Part shown: positions 1-9,828 of the stretch, one piece after another
Layout of the letters: the number at the start of each line of letters is the position of its first letter
Position numbering within the stretch: position 1 is the first letter of the stretch
NCBI GenBank assembly: GCA_937146725.1
Contig: CAKZRU010000164.1
Span: forward strand, 103,133 to 167,132
Source: an uncultured Myxococcales bacterium
GTDB lineage: Bacteria > Myxococcota_A > Bradymonadia > UBA7976 > VGTA01
Reading direction: 5' to 3'
DNA: 64,000 bases
The notes under the pieces: generated by a model
The model's input: only the letters and a program-made list of their open reading frames with translations
Database searches by the model: none
What the model was told of the DNA's origin: nothing
Made by a program: the position numbers and the translations under genes

Positions 1-1124
1 TTCTGAGTGTCTGAAAGAGATTTACTGAGCTCAAAACATTGACATAAAAGCCACATATACTCGATATTAAATGGCTCTTTTTGCTGTGTTTTCTGTAATA
101 TGGGGATTAAGTCCTCAACCAACTCAAACTCTAATGAGTATTGGGTAAAAGCCACCAAGCGACGCTCACTTGGACTCAAAGCACAAGCCTCCTTAAATAA
201 ATCGAGAGCGGCCTGTTTTTGAATGCTGTCTTCACTTTTATATAATGAGTCAGCTTCCTGCCAAAGCTTGGATGCTCTGTCTTCAGCAACCTTTGCTTCT
301 ATACGTTTCAATGCCTCAATATACTTTTGTTCTTTAGGCATATACTCCACACAGAGCTTAAAATGGTTTAAGGCCCGACTCACTTGACCTCGTGCCTCGG
401 CTTGCTCTCCAGCCATAAAAAAGGTTTTTGCTTGGGATTTAAGATCAGCGCTTTGTTTAGATTGCTCGTGGGCCTGTCGCCGACCTTGATTTTGGGCTAA
501 ACGTTCCCTTAATAAGGATTTACGCTCATCAATTTCGGCCTGAGACCGTTGATTTTGTGGCAGTGGGGTTGGTGTGGCTCCGACCCGCATACTTTTAGGA
601 GGCTTAATCCCTTTTGATCGTGCTTCGGCTACTTTTTGATGCTGTCGTTCTCTTTCGGCCTGTAACTTTGAATGATAGGCTAAATCCCTTGCCTTGGTGA
701 CTCTAGCGTAGGCGTCTTTGAAGGCTTGATCATCCAATAGAAGATCACGCGCTTGCTGTCCATATTCAAAAACTAAGCGAACATGTTCAGCAAATGGACC
801 TAAATTAAGTTCTCGGACAGCATCCGGATGAAAGCGCTTAGAAAATCGAAAAAAGGCCTTTTTTATATCACGCTCATTCGCATCAGCTGTTAATTCAAAG
901 AATTCAAAATGATCAATTTTATGAAAATAATCAGCCAAAAAGACTAATTCTCGTCTTTGAGCGATGGTCAGATCATTTTTTTGTAAGAGTAAATAGCGAT
1001 CAAACTGATAACGACCATAGCGACCTAAACCCGGTAAGCAAACCGGAATCGCAGGCACACCTCCCCAAACTCCATATTGAGCAAGATAGTTGAGGTCATC
1101 CGGACTCGCTTGATCAAACCACAT
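1..1124 (-). CDS. J-domain (DnaJ-like) protein with TPR-like C-terminal region, truncated by the window edge
   Basis: My own translation from ATG at 1124 (absent from the ORF track): MWFDQASPDDLNYLAQYG...FELTADANERDIKKAFFRFSKRFHPDAVREL; the HPD motif of a J-domain is present; open to position 1. Confidence 0.75.
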   Translation of the reverse strand, partial: MWFDQASPDDLNYLAQYGVWGGVPAIPVCLPGLGRYGRYQFDRYLLLQKNDLTIAQRRELVFLADYFHKIDHFEFFELTADANERDIKKAFFRFSKRFHPDAVRELNLGPFAEHVRLVFEYGQQARDLLLDDQAFKDAYARVTKARDLAYHSKLQAERERQHQKVAEARSKGIKPPKSMRVGATPTPLPQNQRSQAEIDERKSLLRERLAQNQGRRQAHEQSKQSADLKSQAKTFFMAGEQAEARGQVSRALNHFKLCVEYMPKEQKYIEALKRIEAKVAEDRASKLWQEADSLYKSEDSIQKQAALDLFKEACALSPSERRLVAFTQYSLEFELVEDLIPILQKTQQKEPFNIEYMWLLCQCFELSKSLSDTQ

Positions 1125-1287
1125 ATAAAACCGTTAAGTGACAGGGAAAAAAGGCAGGGTTAAAGAAAGACAAAGTTTAGTCAATAATGTTTAGTAATAT
1201 ACAGCAAGAAACTTAGACTTCAATCACCATTCAACGCTTTCTTTACTCAAGCAAACTGAAAGACTGATTTCCTTTGATTCTGAGGGG

Positions 1288-1710
1288 TCAATCAGTAGTC
1301 AATAAGTTTAAATCTGCAGTAATCTCTACCTTTGGGCTAAGCATATGCGCAACAGAGCAATAGCGTTCCAAGGATAAGTCTATTGCCCTTTGTGCTGTTT
1401 TTTCAGTCAAACCCTCTCCACCTAACTCAAAACTTAGATGAATACGTTCAAAAACAGCAGGGATGCTCTGTGCTCTCTCGGCTTTAGCCGTAATCTTTGC
1501 CTGAGCAAGTTCGGCTCTAGCTTTACGAATAATATGTAAAACATCCATTGCCATACAGCCAGCCAAGCCAAAAAGTACCATTTCCATAGGTCGAGGGCCT
1601 TTGCCTTGGCCACCTAAGTCAGGAGAACCATCCAAGATGAGTTCATTCCCCTCGGCATTGTGTGCCGTAAATGCAGCCCCCTCCCCTGTATAAACCAATT
1701 GAATATCCAT
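1288..1710 (-). CDS. OsmC family protein
   Basis: OsmC-type Cys contexts LFGLAGCMAMDV and ERYCSVAHML. Confidence 0.85.
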   Translation of the reverse strand: MDIQLVYTGEGAAFTAHNAEGNELILDGSPDLGGQGKGPRPMEMVLFGLAGCMAMDVLHIIRKARAELAQAKITAKAERAQSIPAVFERIHLSFELGGEGLTEKTAQRAIDLSLERYCSVAHMLSPKVEITADLNLLTTD

Positions 1711-1768
1711 ATCTATTCTCCCCTCCGCAGTAATGAAATCAATACGTTGTTGATACCTAAGCCACTCC

Positions 1769-2506
1769 TTAGAGTATATTTTGGCGACCTTTTTCCATCG
1801 CTTTTAAAAAATCGGTAACCGCTTGATCTAATCCTCTTAGCATGGCTCGAGCACTTAAACTTTGATCTACATGAACCTCAGAAACCTGAGCGACTCGACA
1901 TAGTTGCTCGGCAGCGCTAAGATTAATGCCACCATTAACCGCTACTTTTAGACCAAAGCGGTTAGCCAGAACTACACTATCCATCAATTGGCTGAAATGT
2001 GCTCTTCGTGCATCTCCGGCACTACTTGCAGTCAAAGCATGCGTAGAGAAAATGACCGTATCCACATCTAATCTTTGTAAGCGCTTAATAAGATCCGTTT
2101 TCGGTTCAACTTGCACAGCAACTTCTATATCGGCCTCGCGTAATTGAGATATGGTTGTTCTGAGTTGATCGGTCAAGTGGTAGGCATCTAAGCCACCCAT
2201 AACAGTGGGCCCAACCCAACGAGGCGGAATCAACGTGACTCGATCTAGCTTGAGCTCATAGCTTAGCCTTCTCAAGTCTGCATCTGGTGTTACTCTTAGG
2301 CTGACTTTAAGATTAAGTTCCTCTGACCAACGTTTTACGGTTGCCAAGGCGGTTTCGTGCCAATCCTCTCTTGAACTCAGTGAAAGCCCATTTACCCCAG
2401 CCCATTCGGCTACTAAACCTAAGGCACTTAAACTTGGCTCTGTGGCAGCATGCTGTACTTTAAAGGCAAGAATACTATCAAAGCCCATGTGTAAGTCTAC
2501 GTTCAT
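1769..2506 (-). CDS. pdxJ: PdxJ-like pyridoxine 5'-phosphate synthase homologue (divergent)
   Basis: Whole-length resemblance to PdxJ (LVAEWAGVNGLSLSSRED, GGLDAYHLTDQL, LGLKVAVNGG-like) and glmM adjacency; catalytic positions look substituted. Confidence 0.7.
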   Translation of the reverse strand: MNVDLHMGFDSILAFKVQHAATEPSLSALGLVAEWAGVNGLSLSSREDWHETALATVKRWSEELNLKVSLRVTPDADLRRLSYELKLDRVTLIPPRWVGPTVMGGLDAYHLTDQLRTTISQLREADIEVAVQVEPKTDLIKRLQRLDVDTVIFSTHALTASSAGDARRAHFSQLMDSVVLANRFGLKVAVNGGINLSAAEQLCRVAQVSEVHVDQSLSARAMLRGLDQAVTDFLKAMEKGRQNIL

Positions 2507-2550
2507 CGCTCATTCCCTTTCTTGGTTTATGCTCATTGGTTGAAGTTAGT

Positions 2551-4020
2551 TTACAGACTGATCGTCTCAATCTCATTGAGCATTTGCTGGCTAATCTCTT
2601 GTACAAGTTGATTGACTTGGGTCACATCTTGTCCTTCAACCATGACTCGCGCCATTTGCTGTGTTCCGGAATAGCGTACTAAAACACGACCTTGATCGAC
2701 CAAGTCAGCTTCTACCTGCTTAATCAATGTGCTGGTTTTTGGTAAAGCACTTAACGGAGGTTTAGCTTTGACTGTAAAACTTTTCAAAGCTTGGGGAAAA
2801 TGCTGCATTTCTGCGCCGAGCTCACTCAATTTTTTGTGTTCTTGTACCATGACTCCTAGCACTGATAATGCGGTCACTAAGCCATCTCCGGTTGTGGCGA
2901 TATCTCTCAAAATTGTATGACCGGACTGCTCCCCACCTAAATTAGAATTAAGTTCTCGCATTTTGGCGACCACATAGCGATCGCCAACCTGTACGCGCTC
3001 AACCTTTATCCCATGTGGTTTTAAGGCAGCTTCTAAACCTAGATTACTCATGACAGTCGTTACCACACATGAGCCTTTCAAAGTGCCTTTTTGCTGCATA
3101 AATCGGCCAAGAATCGCTAAAATCTGATCACCATCTAGAACTTGTTGACGCTCATCGACTAAAATACAACGGTCAGCATCACCATCAAGAGCAATGCCCA
3201 AGTCCGCCTGTTCAATCCCAACTCGCGCGACTAAGGCATCTGTATGTGTAGCTCCGCAATGGTCATTGATATTAGTGCCATTTGGTTCCACGCCAATACT
3301 AATCACTTCTGCACCCAACTCTTGCAAAACCTGTGGCGCAACCTTGTAAGCAGCGCCATGAGCACAGTCGATCACGACTTTTAGACCACTCAAGGACACA
3401 GAACTGTTTAAGGCCTGCTTAGCCATCACATTATATCGCCCAATCGCATCAGAAATACGAGCGGCTCTACCAATCTCATTGCCAATAGGACGATGCTGAT
3501 TAAGCTCTATACTTCCATGCCAGTGGTGTGGTCTAATTTGTTCTAGGTGACTTTCTCCAAAAGCTTCACAACCCTGTCCATGCATCAAAGACTCGATCAT
3601 CAGTTCTTCTTCATCGGGAAGCTTGTATCCATCTCGGGAGAAGATCTTAACGCCATTATCCTCATAGGGATTATGTGATGCAGAGATCATTAAACCAGCA
3701 TCAGCGCGTCGGCTTTGAGTCAGCAAGGCGACCCCCGGAGTAGGGAGTGGGCCGGCTAAAAAGACATCCACGCCTGAGGAGCACAAGCCTGCCACTAAAG
3801 CGTTTTCAATGAGATAGCCGGACACTCGGGTATCTTTCCCAATCACTACTTGCGGTCGAGGTCGACCGATTTGTGCACCTTTTTTATACAGCAAGTAACC
3901 TACGGCTCTACCAAGTTGCAAAGCGACTTCGGCGCTCATTGCACCTTCATTAGCACGACCTCTCATACCATCGGTACCAAAAAGCTGTCGACTGATTTCT
4001 TGCTGCTCTTTTTTGGACAT
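2551..4020 (-). CDS. glmM: Phosphoglucosamine mutase
   Basis: LFGTDGMRGRAN N-terminus, MISASHNPYEDNGVKIFS phosphoserine loop, ALDGDADRCILVD metal loop, RYSGTQQMARVMVEG C-terminus. Confidence 0.97.
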   Translation of the reverse strand: MSKKEQQEISRQLFGTDGMRGRANEGAMSAEVALQLGRAVGYLLYKKGAQIGRPRPQVVIGKDTRVSGYLIENALVAGLCSSGVDVFLAGPLPTPGVALLTQSRRADAGLMISASHNPYEDNGVKIFSRDGYKLPDEEELMIESLMHGQGCEAFGESHLEQIRPHHWHGSIELNQHRPIGNEIGRAARISDAIGRYNVMAKQALNSSVSLSGLKVVIDCAHGAAYKVAPQVLQELGAEVISIGVEPNGTNINDHCGATHTDALVARVGIEQADLGIALDGDADRCILVDERQQVLDGDQILAILGRFMQQKGTLKGSCVVTTVMSNLGLEAALKPHGIKVERVQVGDRYVVAKMRELNSNLGGEQSGHTILRDIATTGDGLVTALSVLGVMVQEHKKLSELGAEMQHFPQALKSFTVKAKPPLSALPKTSTLIKQVEADLVDQGRVLVRYSGTQQMARVMVEGQDVTQVNQLVQEISQQMLNEIETISL

Positions 4021-4082
4021 TTTTTTTGCCTATTAATGATGTAAATCTGTATACTTAACTAAAACTATAACCATAAGTATCT

Positions 4083-4115
4083 TAAAGCTTATGATCATGT
4101 GGATCACAAGCTTTA
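4083..4115 (-). promoter_or_regulatory. Inverted repeat / hairpin between the dioxygenase gene and glmM
   Basis: taaagctt-at-gatc...gatc-ac-aagcttta; on the minus-strand RNA the a:c position becomes a G-U wobble, giving a ~14-bp stem with a 5-nt loop; no U-tract follows. Confidence 0.35.
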
Positions 4116-4125
4116 GCCTAATCTC

Positions 4126-4184
4126 ATGTGGTTAGATGATGTGGTTAGATGTTGATGCATAGTCGCTCAAGCATAGTCGCTCAA
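4126..4184. repeat. Two adjacent short tandem duplications
   Basis: atgtggttagat x2 (4126-4137, 4139-4150) and gcatagtcgctcaa x2 (4157-4170, 4171-4184). Confidence 0.8.
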
Positions 4185-4188
4185 GCAA

Positions 4189-5157
4189 CTAAATCAGTCC
4201 ATTTTCTGCAAGTCTACGATCTAGGAATGCTTGAGCGGTCAAGCCTTGACCTTCAATCGTTTGCTCACTGTCAATCAGTGAACTCAGTACAGCATCAGGA
4301 CGGGGATGCATGAAAAAGGGCATTGATAAACGAGCTCCTTGACTTGCGCCTTGTGGATTAATCACTCGGTGTGTGGTCGCCGGTAAAGCACCACCGGTGA
4401 CAGCCGTCATCATATCACCCGTATCTAAGATGATCGCTCCGGCAGGTGGCGCAATATCTAGCCACTCACCTTCTGGAGTTAAAAGCTGTAAGCCCGGCTG
4501 TGTAGCTGCCGGTAATAGCGTCAACAAGTTAATATCCTCATGCGCTGCCGCTCTTACACTTTCTTGAGCTTCTGTACCAAACATTTCCATTTCTGGATAA
4601 TGAAGCACTCTAAGCACACTGTTGCCATGTTGAGCCAACCCACTTAAAGCACCTTGATTAATCCCCAAATAGTGCTCAATCACTCCAAGCATTTGATGAG
4701 CGAGCTGGTCCATTGACTCATAGACTTCACGCATCACAATTTCAAACTCGGGTACTTCATTTGGATAAAGATTATCCCGCATAAGGTTTGATAAGCGATG
4801 AGGATGGTCATGAGTGAGATGACGACCTATGTGCCAAAACTCTTTTAGATCTCCTCTATTTTGTCCCTTGGCTTTTTCTTTAAGTAATGGGGTATAACCG
4901 CGCTGTCGGCCACCGGCGGCATCTTCATAAGCAAGTTTATCTGTTTCTGATAAGGCAAAGGTCTGCTGTGCCACCTTGTAGGCACGATCAAGTAAGCTTG
5001 TGCTCAATCCATGTCCCGACAAGCTAACAAAGCCCCACTTTCTGAGTGAGTCACCAATTTCCTTAATCATTCTAGCACCATTTACAGCTGATTGATCACC
5101 AGCTAAGTACTGATTTAAGGACGCATCAATTTCTACTAAAGGGACCTCTATTTTCAT
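4189..5157 (-). CDS. Isopenicillin-N-synthase-like 2OG-Fe(II) dioxygenase
   Basis: AHEDINLLTLL (HxD), ATTHRVINP (distal His), RLSMPFF (RxS) motifs. Confidence 0.9.
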   Translation of the reverse strand: MKIEVPLVEIDASLNQYLAGDQSAVNGARMIKEIGDSLRKWGFVSLSGHGLSTSLLDRAYKVAQQTFALSETDKLAYEDAAGGRQRGYTPLLKEKAKGQNRGDLKEFWHIGRHLTHDHPHRLSNLMRDNLYPNEVPEFEIVMREVYESMDQLAHQMLGVIEHYLGINQGALSGLAQHGNSVLRVLHYPEMEMFGTEAQESVRAAAHEDINLLTLLPAATQPGLQLLTPEGEWLDIAPPAGAIILDTGDMMTAVTGGALPATTHRVINPQGASQGARLSMPFFMHPRPDAVLSSLIDSEQTIEGQGLTAQAFLDRRLAENGLI

Positions 5158-5234
5158 GATCCAAACTCCTCACAAATGATTGATTCTTGTTAACGTGAGA
5201 AGGGCAATCATGCAAGAAAAACGAAGATGAAGCA

Positions 5235-6773
5235 CTAAAAGAGTTCAGCTTGCTGAGCGGTCGCATAGCGCTTGAGATAGTTTTTGGCCTTGAGCTTACG
5301 CATGGTGCTATCTGAACTCATGTAACGCAACTTACCAAAAATCGGTCTTTCAGGACCCCAAGCACGATCAAAACGCCCCAAGCACCAAAATATCCCAGAA
5401 TAGCTGTTGGGATCACGTCCATCCAAAGCATATTTATTGTTTAATTCGATCATAATTTCTAAAGCTGTCTCAGGGCTAGCACTCCACTCATAGATCTTTT
5501 TGCCCCACAACATACGCACATAATTGTGAATACGCCCCTCTCGAATAAGCTGTCGTTGAGCCGCATTCCATAATTCATCGTGAGTTTCCGCCTTTTCAAA
5601 GCTCTCCAAAGTATAGATATAGGGTTTAGGATCATCACGATGCTCGGCAATTGTTTTTAAAGCCCAATCCGGTAAGGAACTTAATTGGTCATAATCATCA
5701 AGCCTATGAAAACCAAAGGTAAAACCTATTTCGCGCCATGTCACTAACTCATCAATAAAGGCTTCAACTGCACTTGATGCACCCCACCACCCTTCTCTAG
5801 AACCATTAGGTTTGCTCGCCACTTTCTGCGGATGCCAATCACAATACTCAAAAGCTCTTTGAGCAATTTCATGCACAGAAATATGACCAAAGTGAATATG
5901 TGCGGATAGCTCACTTGCCGAACCGGACTCTAAGGCATTTCGATCACTATGATAGCGCCATAAGCGCTCGTCAATAAAACGCTCTAGCAAGCGCTGAGCT
6001 GCTTGAAATCCTCCTTGACCGGTTTCTAAATCCACCACCTTGACTTCATGATCAATAGGCAAGGTTTGTATACCACCATTGAGTAAATGATTGAGGTCAG
6101 CTTGAGGCCAATTCTCTAATATCTGTTCAGAAACTTGAGCCTTTTCAAGATCTTTTACCGCCGCCAAAGGCTCTCTCATTGGAAAATGTTCAGAGGCAAA
6201 AAAAGGAAGAAGCGTTTTTTGCAAATGTCGTCTAAAACTTGCGGCTGTTGTGAAAACTCGACCAGAGGCCCGTAGGGGCAAAAGCCCGTTGCTGTCTACC
6301 TGTTCCATAAGCATGGGGCAATGTTGGGCTGCAGCTTTCACCATACGGGGAATAAAATAGCATGGGTATTCATCTGTCACAATCATACAAGCCGAGTGTG
6401 CTAACTGTGCTAATAGACCTTTGCCCGCACCTTGTTTTGGCTCTACATATGGATAATAAGTAATCCCATATTCTTCGCACAAGGCTTGATTATCTTTCAT
6501 GCCCTGAATCACAAAAGTATGTAAACGATCGCTCGCCCATTTATACCCGATCCGAAGAGGCTCAAAGATAAGTACAGGCTTTTTTAGTCGTTCTCCCCAT
6601 TCCAAGGCTCTTTGTAAGCCAAAATTCCAAGAGACACGACGCTGAGCAACCATCCAATACAGAATATACTGTCCTTGCTCATTCACCTTACCTTGATTCA
6701 ATGCCGATACTCTAATCGCGGGCACTGGATTGATTGCTGTTGTTACTTTTTGCTCTGTTGAAAGACTCATCAT
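5235..6773 (-). CDS. Deoxyribodipyrimidine photo-lyase, class II-like
   Basis: VRMLWGKKIYEWSASPETALEIMIELNNKYALDGRDPNSYSGIFWCLGRFDRAWGPERPIFGKLRYM is typical of class II photolyase C-termini. Confidence 0.9.
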   Translation of the reverse strand: MMSLSTEQKVTTAINPVPAIRVSALNQGKVNEQGQYILYWMVAQRRVSWNFGLQRALEWGERLKKPVLIFEPLRIGYKWASDRLHTFVIQGMKDNQALCEEYGITYYPYVEPKQGAGKGLLAQLAHSACMIVTDEYPCYFIPRMVKAAAQHCPMLMEQVDSNGLLPLRASGRVFTTAASFRRHLQKTLLPFFASEHFPMREPLAAVKDLEKAQVSEQILENWPQADLNHLLNGGIQTLPIDHEVKVVDLETGQGGFQAAQRLLERFIDERLWRYHSDRNALESGSASELSAHIHFGHISVHEIAQRAFEYCDWHPQKVASKPNGSREGWWGASSAVEAFIDELVTWREIGFTFGFHRLDDYDQLSSLPDWALKTIAEHRDDPKPYIYTLESFEKAETHDELWNAAQRQLIREGRIHNYVRMLWGKKIYEWSASPETALEIMIELNNKYALDGRDPNSYSGIFWCLGRFDRAWGPERPIFGKLRYMSSDSTMRKLKAKNYLKRYATAQQAELF

Positions 6774-7077
6774 ATCCCTAATCTTAACTTCTATTTAAAT
6801 GGACTCTTGTTCATCAAGGCTAAGTTACGATTGAACCACCTTAACTGTCCCTTATCTCTGTTTAGATACTTCGGTTAAGATTATGTTTCATCTTCTCAAC
6901 TTCGGGGCGCAAATCAATGATCCTTTAAGAGTACTCATAAATAAAGCTTAAATCCTAGTTTAAAGCCTAAAAAGCCTTGCTCACTGTCAAAACTCTGTTC
7001 AGAATAAGTAGCAATTTTATGTTCTTAGTTTCTTATTAGCTAAGCAAAACTCGAGTTAAAAACCAAAGTGATAAAAC

Positions 7078-8652
7078 ATGACCCAAGCACCATCTGATGA
7101 TTACCTTTTGAACCTAATCAACCCTCGAACTCTGACCACGGAATCATTTACAGCTCATACAACAGCACAAGTCAAAGACTTGGTTGATCGTGCCCGAAAT
7201 GCCAGTCTTTCTTGGTCAAAGCTAAGTTTTAAAGAACGGAGTCAAAAGATCAAAACATTGGCACAGGCGATCACGCAAGGTCGCGCTGAAGGCAGTGCGA
7301 TGTTAGTGCAAGAAACCGGTAGAGCTCAAAGCATGTTGGCCTTATCTGAGTTTAACAATGTGATCACCTTTGCTGATACCTGTATCAGAGAAGCTAAGAT
7401 TGCATTACAAACAACAAAAATTAAGTTATCTCCCTTAGATTGGCCGGGTAAATCAGCTTATGTTGAGCAATTACCTAGAGGTGTGGTTGGTATTATTGCG
7501 CCATGGAATTATCCCTTAAGTAATTTCTATAAATCCCTTTTCCCCGCCTTACTTTCAGGTAATACGGTCGTCATTAAACCTTCTGAATACACGCCAAAAA
7601 TAGGGCAATGGCTCACTGATTTATCCCAATCCATTCTTGGCCAAGATGTTATTGTCTGCGCTCAAGGTGGTGCAGCTATTGGTAATGCTTTGATCTCGTC
7701 AGGCATTAATGCCCTTGTATTTACAGGTTCGGTTAAGACTGGTAAAATAGTTGCTGGCCAAGCCGCCCAACAACTGATCCCTTGTTCGCTTGAATTGGGT
7801 GGAAAAGATGCCGCTTTAGTTTTAGAGGATGCTGACTTAGAACGTTCGGCTTTAGGCATTGCTCAATGGTCAATGTTTAATAGTGGCCAAGACTGCTCCA
7901 GTATAGAAAGAGTGTATGTACTTGACAGCATCGCTGATCAATTCTTGACTAAGCTTACCACTACTGTTTCTAAGCTGACATATCATGGCGATGGTTCACT
8001 TGCAGATGACCAAGAAGCTGATGTTGGTCCATTGCAAAATCAACAACAATTACAAATTATTGAAGCTCAAGTTCAAGATGCTCTTAGCAAAGGAGCCCAA
8101 GTTCTATGTGGTGGGAAAACAAGTGGGCAAGGCTATGGATATGCCCCAACAGTTTTAGATCACTGTAATCAGCAAATGTCAGTCGTCACCGAAGAAAGCT
8201 TTGGCCCAATCATCGCTGTCATCAGAGTGCCTAATAGCAGTGAAGCGATCAAACAAATCAATGCTTCGCAATATGGTCTTAACGGCAGTATTTGGACGAA
8301 AGATCTTAAAAAAGGAGCCGAACTTGCACAGCAACTTGAAGTGGGCGTGGCCTTGGTTAATAACCACTCATTCACCGGTTCTATGCCACAATTCCCTTGG
8401 ACCGGAGTTAAAAACACCGGCTATGGCATTGCATCATCACGCTGGGGCTATCATAATTTTGTACGCCCTCACACTGTAGTCATTGATAAAAATAAGGATC
8501 CCGATCCATTTTGGTTACCGGTAGATCAAAGTTACCAGCAGTTTGCAGAAGCCATTGCGCAAAAAAACTTAGGTGCTGGGCTCGGGCTTATTTTTAAACT
8601 CTTAGGCTTATTAAAACAGCGAATAAACGTAACTCGGAATCTCTTAAAGTAG
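7078..8652 (+). CDS. Aldehyde dehydrogenase family protein
   Basis: GIIAPWNYPLSN, FTGSVKTGKIV, LELGGKDAALV, NSGQDCSSIERV (catalytic Cys). Confidence 0.95.
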   Translation: MTQAPSDDYLLNLINPRTLTTESFTAHTTAQVKDLVDRARNASLSWSKLSFKERSQKIKTLAQAITQGRAEGSAMLVQETGRAQSMLALSEFNNVITFADTCIREAKIALQTTKIKLSPLDWPGKSAYVEQLPRGVVGIIAPWNYPLSNFYKSLFPALLSGNTVVIKPSEYTPKIGQWLTDLSQSILGQDVIVCAQGGAAIGNALISSGINALVFTGSVKTGKIVAGQAAQQLIPCSLELGGKDAALVLEDADLERSALGIAQWSMFNSGQDCSSIERVYVLDSIADQFLTKLTTTVSKLTYHGDGSLADDQEADVGPLQNQQQLQIIEAQVQDALSKGAQVLCGGKTSGQGYGYAPTVLDHCNQQMSVVTEESFGPIIAVIRVPNSSEAIKQINASQYGLNGSIWTKDLKKGAELAQQLEVGVALVNNHSFTGSMPQFPWTGVKNTGYGIASSRWGYHNFVRPHTVVIDKNKDPDPFWLPVDQSYQQFAEAIAQKNLGAGLGLIFKLLGLLKQRINVTRNLLK

Positions 8653-8672
8653 GTGATTGGTTATATCACCTA
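8650..8672. terminator. Hairpin between convergent genes (possible bidirectional terminator)
   Basis: taggtgat-tggttat-atcaccta: 8-bp perfect stem, 7-nt loop, overlapping the ALDH stop codon; weak T-rich tract follows. Confidence 0.5.
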
Positions 8673-8694
8673 ATGTTTAATCATTTTATACCGA

Positions 8695-9792
8695 TTATTG
8701 ATGAGATACACAGGCTAACAATTCTTCTTCACAGTTCGAGGTGAGGCAAGATACATTGGTATTGCACATAAATCTTTGCCGACAGCCATAAAAGTCGCTC
8801 GCTAACATAGCTGCATCTTGGGTTGCATCATTTAAACAGTCAGTTTCACACATGGCATCTCCATTGGGACAGGCAAGCAAACAGGAGTTAACTTCTAAGC
8901 AAGTCGTCAAACTAGGTGGCGGTGGTGGTTCTGGTAAAGGCATATCAGCAGCACAGGCATCAAGTTCTGCACGGCAAGCAGTTTCTAAACAGGGCTGAAA
9001 AATTGTACACATATTGGCTTGAGCGCAAGTAAAAACACTACTCAGTAATTGAGCCGCTTCGGGGCTGGCTTGTGTATAACAGTCTGTGACGCAGTTAATA
9101 GAAGCATTACAGGTCTGCAAGCAATTCAATAGTCCCATACATTCACTTGGGTTCACAACTGGCATACCGGCCATCGGCATACCGGCCATAGGTACACCGG
9201 CCATCGGTTCACCGGCCATCGGTTCACCGGCCATCGGTTCACCGGCCATCGGTTCACCGGCCATCGGCATACCGGCCATCGGCATACCGGCCATAGGTAC
9301 ACCTGCCATCGGTTCACCGGCCATCGGTTCACCGGCCATGGGCATACCGGCCATGGGCTCACCCGCCATGGGCATACCTGCCATGGGATCACCCGCCATG
9401 GGCATACCGGCCATGGGCATACCGGCCATGGGCTCACCCGCTATGGGCTCACCCGCTATAGGCATACCCGCCATAGCTTCACCCGCTATGGGCATACCGG
9501 CTAGATGATCAGCTTCTTGTCCCCCTAGCTTAGACCCCAGCATACTTTGATTGGCTTCACCTGTACTCCCATCATCAAGATTGACGACCTCTACACAAGC
9601 AGAGGCTATGATGATCACGCAAATATAAACAAAATACTGAAAAAGAGTAACAGTGTTTAGTTCTCTAAGTACAAAGTTTAAATAAGTAGACTGAAGCATA
9701 CTAACTATCCAAAGTATCTTGAGTTTCGTTTTTATCATACTTACATTAAAACATTTTCTTGCTATGCATAATATAAAAGTATTCAAAGACAA
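8695..9792 (-). CDS. Putative secreted lipoprotein with pentapeptide (xPMAG) repeats and two Cys-rich domains
   Basis: Hydrophobic segment ending IIIASAC (lipobox-like), ~22 xPMAG/xPIAG repeats, then a duplicated Cys-rich ~65-aa module; the real start may be the internal ATG at 9699. Confidence 0.75.
   Translation of the reverse strand: MSLNTFILCIARKCFNVSMIKTKLKILWIVSMLQSTYLNFVLRELNTVTLFQYFVYICVIIIASACVEVVNLDDGSTGEANQSMLGSKLGGQEADHLAGMPIAGEAMAGMPIAGEPIAGEPMAGMPMAGMPMAGDPMAGMPMAGEPMAGMPMAGEPMAGEPMAGVPMAGMPMAGMPMAGEPMAGEPMAGEPMAGEPMAGVPMAGMPMAGMPVVNPSECMGLLNCLQTCNASINCVTDCYTQASPEAAQLLSSVFTCAQANMCTIFQPCLETACRAELDACAADMPLPEPPPPPSLTTCLEVNSCLLACPNGDAMCETDCLNDATQDAAMLASDFYGCRQRFMCNTNVSCLTSNCEEELLACVSHQ
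9161..9500 (-). repeat. 15-bp coding tandem repeat, ~22 copies
   Basis: Units such as accggccatcggttc / acccgccatgggctc encoding [15 protein letters not shown]. Confidence 0.95.
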
Positions 9793-9828
9793 ACTCGATC
9801 AGCTATTTTTAATAGGGCCAAGTTCTCA

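Noticed and set aside
5459-5650. 63-aa - strand ORF
   Set aside because: Out-of-frame ORF inside the photolyase gene
9153-9437. 94-aa - strand ORF ([10 protein letters not shown] repeats)
   Set aside because: Alternative frame of the same 15-bp array; no independent support
9086-9508. 140-aa + strand ORF ([11 protein letters not shown] repeats)
   Set aside because: Antisense to the xPMAG array; a 15-bp repeat without stops keeps other frames open automatically
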